From positions 1-23,190 of the IMG/VR virus record IMGVR_UViG_3300047560_001548: DNA of 23,190 nt, one strand, 5' to 3'. Shown piece by piece: positions 17,401 through 23,190 of the stretch (the stretch's first letter is position 1; each line of letters begins with the position of its first letter). The stretch is from a virus. Under the pieces are notes generated by a model. That model saw nothing but the letters and a program-made list of their open reading frames with translations, did not search any database and had not been told where the DNA came from. The translations under genes and the position numbers were made by a program.

Positions 17401-19030
17401 TACAAGTGTTGATAATGAAGGTAACTTTAGTGTAGGCGATAATTTTAACGTTAACCAAAAAACTGGTGAAGTTACATTTAATAATCAAAGTTTAAGTATT
17501 ACTAGTTTAACTGGTGTAACATTTACTGACGGTACTAACACTACTACAATTACATCTACTGATATTACAACCGGTAATATTAGAATCCATGATAACAACA
17601 TTGATAGTTTAACTGGTGATGTTAATATTACTGCTGCAAGTGGTGCTATTAATTTACAAAACAATACATATGTTACAGGTACATTGAATGTAACCGGTGA
17701 TGTTAATATTGGCGGTAACATTCAAATTGGTGATCAAACATCTGATACTATTAACTTTGTTGGTAGTATTGATAGTAATTTAATCCCGTCCGCAACAGCA
17801 ACTTACAATTTAGGTTCTTCGTCATATCGCTGGAATACGTTATATCTAAGTCGTTCTGAAATTGATAACCTTGTTATTGATAGTAATACTATACAAACAA
17901 CAAACGGAAACGATGACTTAACCTTAATTGCTAACGGATCCGGTCGTGTTTACATACCAAATAACAATTTGGTAGTTGACCAAAACGTTACAGTAACTAC
18001 AGACTTAACTGTTACTACTGGTGCCACTTACTTAAAGAACGTTGGTGTTACAGGAACTATTACCCAAACCGGTGATATTCAACAAACTGGTAATTTTGTT
18101 ACAAGTGGAAACACTCAAGTAACAGGTAATATTGTAGGTTCAGGTTATTTACAATTACCTCAAATTACAATTACAGGTAATCAAGTATATACAACTGCTA
18201 CAAATACCGACTTAAACCTTGTTGCAAATGGTTCCGGTAATGTTGTAGCTGAAGGAATTAAGTTTAGTGATAACACTATTCAAAGTGTTAATACAAATGC
18301 AGATATTACATTAGTACCACAAGGTACTGGCGGTGTGATAGTAAATAGCAACCAAAGTATTCAAATACCTGTTGGTACAACTGCGCAACGCCCAGGTGTA
18401 GGTACAGCTAGCAACGGTATGATTCGTTATAATACTGACTTAACAAGATATGAAGGTTATAACAACGGCTATTGGGTAAAACTTGGCGGCCTGCAAGATA
18501 TTGACGGAAATACTAAGATTATTGCTGAAGCATATCCTGGTGCAAACGATAACACAATTTATTTTTATGCAGATGGAAACCTAACTGCAACTATTGACAG
18601 TACAAAATTATTTGCACAGCGTTTCCAAACAGTTAACTTAGATATAACAGGCAACACAATCACACCAATTACTAGCGGTAGTGATTTAAATTTAACAACA
18701 ACCGGCACTGGCGGTGTGCGTTTAGGTAACTTAAAGGTATTCAACAACACTATTACTAACGTAGTTAGTGGTGCAATAACACAGTTCTTAGAAACTGGAG
18801 CCGGATATGTAAAAATTGCAGGAACTAACGGGGTAGTTATCCCGTCTGGTGACACACAGTTCCAACGCCCGCTAGTTCCTGAAACTGGAATGATGCGTTT
18901 TAACACCGACCTACAACTAGTTGAGGTATATACTGGTACAGGTTGGGCAAGCGTTGCAGGTGCATCAGGTGGTGTTACAACTGCTGAAGCAACTGACATT
19001 GGTATTGCATCTGCATTAATATTTGGATAA
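14483..19030 (+). CDS. Giant tail-fibre protein: beta-helix with helical and LamG-like insertions (1515 aa)
   Basis: This is a paralogue of the preceding gene. It has the same N-terminus (GRITGPLL, GVDLAF, NNGRIGINTATP), fibre motif (VTYDLGTPSKNWKTVY, 184-199), beta-helix (from 223: YYVAVNGNDSNAGD; GDTVFVFPGVYEEILPLEIP) and C-terminal SALIFG. Two blocks are absent from the paralogue. Residues about 366-545 form a helical domain with LYKAAQILEANRAWIVQE, DETKTKRDMGLVLDALIYDI and LRGGN, familiar from large aquatic-phage structural proteins. Residues about 612-907 contain a concanavalin/LamG-type fold at about 683-870 (KFGPTSLALDGVGDYITC, CLEAWIY, TWTHIALAKSG, MFINGTQVG, GYIDDVRISKGVARY). After the helix come a second TYNLGS motif and five more GTG-type units, then two RYNT/RFNT elements. 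A glycan-binding distal fibre is the likely role. AAGGAG sits 4 bases upstream. Confidence 0.87.
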   Translation: MAVGRITGPLLKANLTRQGVDLAFETNLLYIDVNNGRIGINTATPSTDLQVNGTTRTTNLEVTNQADIASFTISGNTIASSNTVINLQPSGSNPVVYQAKLLVNNNLEITTNQISTTDTDADLNITTTGTGQVNVNSNMLVNGDLHATGNITADGNITIGDSPTDSVTFNADIASNLTPDANVTYDLGTPSKNWKTVYTQSVQADSITSNSILVGGIDLALTPGKTYYVAVNGNDSNAGDHEHAPVATIKQALNLATVGDTVFVFPGVYEEILPLEIPTGVTVRGASLRSVLVKPTAATRFLDMFHMNGEATLEDFTLTGFYHDPAGTYVEFPGDTNGTGHCVRFSFGCLTTTRSPYIRNISVLTRGSPSVLSINSIKTEVISSLNRIKSLIPNIVQNIAVTGTSGNTQVQNTSLPASDATTATALQGLIDTVVYVINNGTLQANAPAITANGTAVTSGMLYKAAQILEANRAWIVQESYSYPTYTYSPTTFDETKTKRDMGLVLDALIYDILRGGNEHSFYAGYGFWVHPANDPYGYDRGDAGHGALIDGEVLDPACYNRAMLFHSVTFITPAAETLIAKNGVRVEWLNSFTYFAGKGAYLSSGPNGFAGQGKTKLRIDNRTGTWATGNTVTYYDTDGTSVLASGTIDSIDGNYIYLTGKCLGFETITDRAGKTVYAQGNAKLSTSQKKFGPTSLALDGVGDYITCATQSDFAFGTGAFCLEAWIYNTNQPAANQVIFDLRTANPQVVPTFYINATTNTLRLAVNGSAVIDSVSTIPLNTWTHIALAKSGSSTKMFINGTQVGTTYADTNNYIQGALTIGARFDGTTPFFGYIDDVRISKGVARYTTTFTPPTSQLSGDLNTVLLLNLNGNNNSTTILDNGITFQDLRSSAGGTAQLINFADYSEFGAEVRSIGSACVYGDYGIYGDGVGVTGYFVSHNVAYVGAGKLTTNDPNDRIDANEFVELNGAHIYHTSVDNEGNFSVGDNFNVNQKTGEVTFNNQSLSITSLTGVTFTDGTNTTTITSTDITTGNIRIHDNNIDSLTGDVNITAASGAINLQNNTYVTGTLNVTGDVNIGGNIQIGDQTSDTINFVGSIDSNLIPSATATYNLGSSSYRWNTLYLSRSEIDNLVIDSNTIQTTNGNDDLTLIANGSGRVYIPNNNLVVDQNVTVTTDLTVTTGATYLKNVGVTGTITQTGDIQQTGNFVTSGNTQVTGNIVGSGYLQLPQITITGNQVYTTATNTDLNLVANGSGNVVAEGIKFSDNTIQSVNTNADITLVPQGTGGVIVNSNQSIQIPVGTTAQRPGVGTASNGMIRYNTDLTRYEGYNNGYWVKLGGLQDIDGNTKIIAEAYPGANDNTIYFYADGNLTATIDSTKLFAQRFQTVNLDITGNTITPITSGSDLNLTTTGTGGVRLGNLKVFNNTITNVVSGAITQFLETGAGYVKIAGTNGVVIPSGDTQFQRPLVPETGMMRFNTDLQLVEVYTGTGWASVAGASGGVTTAEATDIGIASALIFG

Positions 19031-19035
19031 GAATT

Positions 19036-19365
19036 ATGACAACGTATTTTAGAACAAAGGTAGTTAACGATATTGGAACAACTCCGGTTGATGTATTAGC
19101 AACGTCAACAGGTAACAGATATACTTTAATTGGTTGCAACCTTGCAAACACAATAGACACCGATGTTATTGTTGATATACAAATAACAGATGGTAGTAGC
19201 AACACAGGGTATTATATTAGACAACTAGTCATATCTCCGTATACTAGTGCAAAAGTTGTTACTAATGGCGAAAAAATAATTTTAGCAGAAAACTCGACTA
19301 TGACTATTACTAGTGATACAGATAATAGTGTTGACATGGTAGCAAGTTACGCAGAAATTCTATAA
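19036..19365 (+). CDS. Small beta-sandwich virion protein (109 aa)
   Basis: This compact beta-rich protein has the order KVVNDIGTTPVDVLATS (9-25), RYTLIGCNLANTIDTDVIVD, GYYIRQLVISPYTSAKVVT, GEKIILAENSTMTITS and VDMVASYAEIL. I recognise this pattern from small proteins placed beside large fibre genes in aquatic phages, usually annotated as hypothetical or structural. It is likely related to the 115-aa protein at 10064. Strands ending in 'VD-(V/M)-(A/M)SY-EI' suggest a jelly-roll-like module that could cap or trimerise fibres; this is inference. It starts 5 bases after the 1515-aa gene, with only a weak GGATAAG ribosome site that spans the upstream stop, so translation is probably coupled. Confidence 0.75.
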   Translation: MTTYFRTKVVNDIGTTPVDVLATSTGNRYTLIGCNLANTIDTDVIVDIQITDGSSNTGYYIRQLVISPYTSAKVVTNGEKIILAENSTMTITSDTDNSVDMVASYAEIL

Positions 19366-19377
19366 TAGGATACTAAC

Positions 19378-19737
19378 ATGGCAAATAATTATCAATTTGG
19401 CAGATCAAAAGATGAATTACTAGGTAACGCACCCCGTTACATGTACGCACTTCGTAGAACAGACGACGGCGAGTTATATTTTGCAAGAATAGATCAACTT
19501 AGTAGAGTTGACAGCATTCAAATTAATAAAGAAGGCACAAGTGACGGAAACTATCAAGATTTTGAACAAGGTGTAGATATGTTTGAAGGAAGAGATGCCG
19601 ACCATAATTTAGTATTTGAAAATTTAAACTACGAACAGATGCGTTGGGATGACCGTAATTTATACTATTACATCGATGATGCAGGAAATTTAGTAGTCAG
19701 AACTGATACAAAATACCAGTATCCATCTGGTATATAA
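19378..19737 (+). CDS. Conserved T4-like phage structural protein (119 aa)
   Basis: This hydrophilic protein is rich in Asp, Tyr and Asn. Conserved-looking blocks are YQFGRSKDELLGNAPRYMYA (5-24), LRRTDDGELYFARIDQLSR, QDFEQGVDMFEGRDADHNLV and LNYEQMRWDDRNLYYYIDD. I recognise similar proteins adjacent to fibre genes in T4-like phages of aquatic bacteria, without an assigned function. Many acidic-aromatic turns and the absence of membrane or signal features fit a virion connector or baseplate accessory. AGGA (19367-19370) precedes the start by 7 bases. Its TAA stop lies within a perfect TATAAATA box for the next gene. Confidence 0.75.
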   Translation: MANNYQFGRSKDELLGNAPRYMYALRRTDDGELYFARIDQLSRVDSIQINKEGTSDGNYQDFEQGVDMFEGRDADHNLVFENLNYEQMRWDDRNLYYYIDDAGNLVVRTDTKYQYPSGI

Positions 19738-19740
19738 ATA
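19733..19740 (+). promoter_or_regulatory. T4-type late promoter, perfect TATAAATA box
   Basis: An exact match to the T4 late consensus lies 30 bases before the last gene's ATG and contains the stop codon of the 119-aa gene (19735-19737). Start would be near 19746, giving a leader of about 24 bases with GAGG (19760-19763). Confidence 0.7.
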
Positions 19741-19769
19741 ATGAATATTCATAATAACTGAGGTAAGAA

Positions 19770-22700
19770 ATGGCAGAATTTAAAATACCACGAATTAGAT
19801 TTACTTGGCAGGGCGATTGGGTTACTGGAACAGCATATACAAAAGACGATATAGTTCGCTATCGCGGTAAATCATATGTGTGTTTAGTTGGACACAATGC
19901 TTCTGCTGATTTCAATACAGATTTAAACTATATTGACATTTCAACGACTCCAGACTCACCGGCTCCGAAATGGGGATTGTGGTTTGACGGTTACGAGTGG
20001 AGAAGCAACTGGCAAATTAACACCTTATATAACTTAGGTGACATTGTTAGATACAACAGTTATGTTTATATTTGTAATACTTCTCATACCTCTGCAGAGA
20101 CTCCGACATTAGGTTTAGAAGCAGATCAGTCTAATTGGACTGTTTATGCTGCAACTGACGACTGGACTAAAAACTGGACTGTTAACACACGTTACAGAAA
20201 AAACGATATTGTTCGATATAGTGGAACAATGTATCGTTGTACAATCGGTCATACTTCGTCAGCAACTTTAGTGTTAGGTTTAGAAAATGACATTGCAAAC
20301 TGGACTCCAATCACCTACGGTACTGACTGGAAAACTGATTGGACTGTGTCTACTCGTTACAGATTAGGTGACATTGTTCGCTACGGTGGCATTGTTTATA
20401 AGTGTGTAACAGGTCACACATCTGCTGCAACAAACACTTTAGGTTTAGAAAATGATATTGCAAAGTGGAGCATTTTACACAACGGTATTGATTATAAAAC
20501 AAACTGGGCTCCTAGCACAAAATATAAAATCAATGACATCGTAAAATACGGTGCAGACTTGTGGATTTGTGTAGGATATCATACATCTAACGCAATTTTT
20601 GATATAGTAAACTTTAGTATGTATGTTCCAGGTTTGGAATATGCAAATGCTTGGAACATTACGACTTCATACATTCACGGAGATGTTGTAACATACGGCG
20701 GCTATCAATATTATAGTAAAACAACAAATAACGTTGGAAACGTTCCATCGCTTGACTCAGTAAACTGGGATTTATTAGTTCAAAATTATAACATTAGAGG
20801 CGAGTGGGATCCATTATTATCATACAGAGTCGGTGATGTTGTAAGAAGATCTGGTTATTTGTATGTTGCAATTGCTGATAACACTGGACAAGAAACTACT
20901 TTAACTGCATATTGGTTGTTGGTTAATCCAGGAATCCAATGGAAGGGACCGTGGGCTGCTGGGAATAACTACGTAATTGGTGATGTTGTTGCATACTATT
21001 CAACAAGTTATATTTGTTTAGTAAAGCACTCATCAACTACTGATAATGTTCCAGGAACTACTCCGACTCCATTAGATATTACTAGCGCAACGCATGACGG
21101 TATTAATGTTGTTATTAACTTTTCATCACAACCAACAATTCTATACCCAGCAGGAACAACCATTATTATTAGTGGAGTTACACCAAGCGCATATAACGGA
21201 ACATATGTTGTTTCTCAATCGTCAGCATCTAGTGTAACAATTACAAATGATACTGGATTAGATTTTGTGTCAGGTGGAACAATTGTAGCAGCAGACTCGT
21301 GGAAATATTATGTTCGCGGTGATCAGTTTGAAACATTGCAATATCAAGGCGATATCCAAACATATGATCAAGGTAAACATGCGCCGGTGGCACTAGGTGT
21401 TAATGGTAGTTTATTAAAAACTAAAGGCAACTTACTACCAGTTCCGTCATGGGGCAACTTTGGTACTGTTGATAAAGTTTATTATGTTGCCGGGGGCACT
21501 GGTGTTGATGCACCAGGTTACGGTTTAACATTAAATGCACCTTGGAAAACCATTAACTATGCATGTAAAAATGTAACTGGGCCAGCAACAATTTTTGTTA
21601 AAACAGGTACATACTCTGAATCGTTACCAATTAGCTTACCAGCAGGTGTTGCTATTGTTGGTGACGAGTTGCGCGGTACTGTAGTTCAACCAGCTACAAC
21701 AATTTCTACAATTGCAACAGCAACTGATGCAGCATCTGGATATATTAGTGTAAATTCTGTAACTAACATTGCAGATAAAACGCCTATTAGATTTACAAAT
21801 GCATCAGCAACAACAATCGCAACTTCAACCAACGCATCTGGTAGCGGTATTACTGTTATTAGTTCTGCAGGAATGGTAGTAGGTATGCCGATTACATTTA
21901 CAGGTGTCGGCTTTGGCGGAATTGTATCTGGAACAACTTATACTATTTTAACTATTCCTAATATTTCTACAATTACTGTTACATCAAACGGTGTAACGCC
22001 AATTACATTAACTACTGACACAGGTACTATGACTGTTAACGCAGGTAATTTTGGTAGCTTATTATCTGACCAAATTTACTGGGTAATCGGATCTACAATT
22101 AACCCAAGCGTATCATTATCTGGTTATATTTCGGGTACAACATTAACACAAACTGCACCGGCAGGAACACCGTTTGCTATTGGTATGACTTTATCTGGAA
22201 CTAATGTATTAGCAAATACTAAAGTTACAGCAATTAACACGGCTACAATAACTAGTGCTACTATCAATGGCTCAACATTGAACATTGTATCAGCAGGAAC
22301 TGGAACTGTTACAGTAGGTATGTATGTAACTGGTACAGGTGTATCAGCAGGTACATATATTATTGCCGGCAGCGGAAGTACATGGACTGTTAACCAAAAT
22401 CAAACCGTAACTCAAACATCGATGACTTGCTCAAGTTATACAGTGAGTCAAAGTCAGAGTGTTGCAACAACAACACTTACAGGTACATTAACTGGATTTA
22501 AAGTTTCAACTTCTCGATTCAGTTCGACTCCAGTAACATTAACATCAACATCTAATCAAAATATTACTATATACGGCGGTGATGTTTTAAATGATATGTT
22601 CTGGGTAAGAAATGCTTGCGGTATTCGCAACATGACTTTACGTGGTTTAAATGGGGTTTTAGGTGATGCTAACTCATACGGCACACGTAGACCTTTAGCA

Positions 22701-23190
22701 GGTTCTTATGTTTCACTAGATCCGGGAACAGGAACTAACGATACTAGTGTATGGATTACAACTAAATCACCTTATGTTCAAAACGTTACTACATTTGGTT
22801 TTGGAGCAACCGGATTAAAAGTTGATGGTACATTACACGGTGGCGGTAACCACTCTATTGTTGCTAACGACTTTACACAAATTATTAGCGATGGTATCGG
22901 CGCATGGGTAACTGGCCCAGGTGCGTTATCTGAACTTGTATCGGTATTCGCATACTATGGTCATTGCGGATACTTAGCAGAAAACGGCGGCAAGATCCGT
23001 GCTACAAACGGAAATACTTCATACGGTACGTATGGATGTGTTGCAGAAGGTTTTGATTCTACCGAAGTTCCAATTTCTGTTAACGTTACAAACAGAAACC
23101 AACAAGCTCAGGTAGCTACTGCGTTTACCGGCGAAGCAGCTAATAAGATTTATCGATTAGAATATAGCAACGCAGGACAAAATTATACTA
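19770..23190 (+). CDS. Giant adhesin: eight CBM-like repeats plus beta-helix (3' partial)
   Basis: The frame is open from the ATG at 19770 to the window edge, so at least 1140 residues are present and the C-terminus is missing. Residues about 11-425 contain eight repeats of about 50 aa with the pattern W----W----Y--GDIVRY-G--Y-C---HTS, like the carbohydrate-binding modules (CBM5/12 type) of chitinases and phage fibres. The eighth is interrupted by a small beta domain (434-505). Residues about 520-570 (YQGDIQTYDQGKHAPVALGV) link to a beta-helix: VYYVAGGTGVDAPGYGL, PWKTINYACK, ATIFVKTGTYSESLPI, GDELRGTVVQP. Residues about 642-932 are a Thr/Ser-rich insertion. The helix then resumes (NDMFWVRNACGIRNMTLRGL, WITTKSPYVQNVTTFG, ENGGKIRATNGNTSYGTYG). 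A glycan-binding fibre or baseplate adhesin is likely. GAGG lies 6 bases before the ATG. Confidence 0.88.
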   Translation, partial: MAEFKIPRIRFTWQGDWVTGTAYTKDDIVRYRGKSYVCLVGHNASADFNTDLNYIDISTTPDSPAPKWGLWFDGYEWRSNWQINTLYNLGDIVRYNSYVYICNTSHTSAETPTLGLEADQSNWTVYAATDDWTKNWTVNTRYRKNDIVRYSGTMYRCTIGHTSSATLVLGLENDIANWTPITYGTDWKTDWTVSTRYRLGDIVRYGGIVYKCVTGHTSAATNTLGLENDIAKWSILHNGIDYKTNWAPSTKYKINDIVKYGADLWICVGYHTSNAIFDIVNFSMYVPGLEYANAWNITTSYIHGDVVTYGGYQYYSKTTNNVGNVPSLDSVNWDLLVQNYNIRGEWDPLLSYRVGDVVRRSGYLYVAIADNTGQETTLTAYWLLVNPGIQWKGPWAAGNNYVIGDVVAYYSTSYICLVKHSSTTDNVPGTTPTPLDITSATHDGINVVINFSSQPTILYPAGTTIIISGVTPSAYNGTYVVSQSSASSVTITNDTGLDFVSGGTIVAADSWKYYVRGDQFETLQYQGDIQTYDQGKHAPVALGVNGSLLKTKGNLLPVPSWGNFGTVDKVYYVAGGTGVDAPGYGLTLNAPWKTINYACKNVTGPATIFVKTGTYSESLPISLPAGVAIVGDELRGTVVQPATTISTIATATDAASGYISVNSVTNIADKTPIRFTNASATTIATSTNASGSGITVISSAGMVVGMPITFTGVGFGGIVSGTTYTILTIPNISTITVTSNGVTPITLTTDTGTMTVNAGNFGSLLSDQIYWVIGSTINPSVSLSGYISGTTLTQTAPAGTPFAIGMTLSGTNVLANTKVTAINTATITSATINGSTLNIVSAGTGTVTVGMYVTGTGVSAGTYIIAGSGSTWTVNQNQTVTQTSMTCSSYTVSQSQSVATTTLTGTLTGFKVSTSRFSSTPVTLTSTSNQNITIYGGDVLNDMFWVRNACGIRNMTLRGLNGVLGDANSYGTRRPLAGSYVSLDPGTGTNDTSVWITTKSPYVQNVTTFGFGATGLKVDGTLHGGGNHSIVANDFTQIISDGIGAWVTGPGALSELVSVFAYYGHCGYLAENGGKIRATNGNTSYGTYGCVAEGFDSTEVPISVNVTNRNQQAQVATAFTGEAANKIYRLEYSNAGQNYT
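19800..21045 (+). repeat. Eight tandem carbohydrate-binding-like repeats (protein level)
   Basis: Repeat cores lie at about residues 23-43, 87-107, 142-162, 196-216, 251-271, 301-321, 351-371 and 401-421 of the last protein. Each has Y-x(3)-D-(I/V)-V, an aromatic about 10 residues later and, in most copies, Cys and His-(Thr/Ser)-Ser. Copies 3 and 4 are closest, sharing LGLENDIA. Confidence 0.8.

Noticed and set aside
18565-19205. Minus-strand open frames across the end of the 1515-aa gene and the 109-aa gene
   Set aside because: They overlap recognisable fibre-protein repeats on the + strand. Val/Pro-rich translations are expected from the reverse of Thr/Asn-rich codons.

Overview
The window is 23.2 kb from the late structural region of a T4-like tailed myophage. 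All genes are on the + strand, tightly packed and AT-rich. The head genes run in the classic T4 order: portal (gp20), an acidic prohead-core protein (gp67-like), prohead protease (gp21), scaffold (gp22) and major capsid protein (gp23). The sequence style of these proteins, and of the fibre-like genes that follow, resembles T4-like phages of aquatic bacteria such as cyanophages and pelagiphages. The host cannot be read from the sequence. The major capsid protein (386 aa) is short for the family, which hints at a branch distant from T4 itself.

Region 1 (1-7920) is tail and head morphogenesis. A large helical protein, 5'-truncated by the window edge and tape-measure-like, is followed by gp20, a 79-aa conserved small protein, gp67-like, gp21, gp22 and gp23. 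There is a rho-independent terminator after the 79-aa gene. A second one, a perfect 9-bp stem with a TTCG loop, follows gp23. The portal would form the packaging vertex. The gp67-like protein and gp22 would build the core on which gp23 assembles, and gp21 would cleave core and shell before DNA packaging.

Region 2 (7921-23190) is a long run of virion surface proteins: a 329-aa 'MGRPL' structural protein, a 331-aa fibre-like protein, two small beta-rich proteins (115 and 109 aa), a 245-aa structural protein, a 119-aa conserved protein, and three very large proteins. The large ones (1056, 1515 and at least 1140 aa) share a predicted right-handed beta-helix core. They differ by added domains: a helical insertion and a LamG-like lectin domain in the 1515-aa protein; eight N-terminal carbohydrate-binding-like repeats and a beta-rich insertion in the last protein, which runs off the 3' edge. 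Together they look like a modular adhesin set for binding cell-surface glycans.

Regulation looks T4-late-like. Boxes close to TATAAATA lie at 3700, 3948, 7931 and 19733, with weaker ones at 4026 and 14347. In three of the four good ones the box contains the TAA stop codon of the upstream gene. Two longer leaders (before the 329-aa and 1515-aa genes) contain several stem-loops and share a short motif, making them the best candidates here for an undescribed RNA element. No tRNA, CRISPR array, insertion sequence or integrase was seen.
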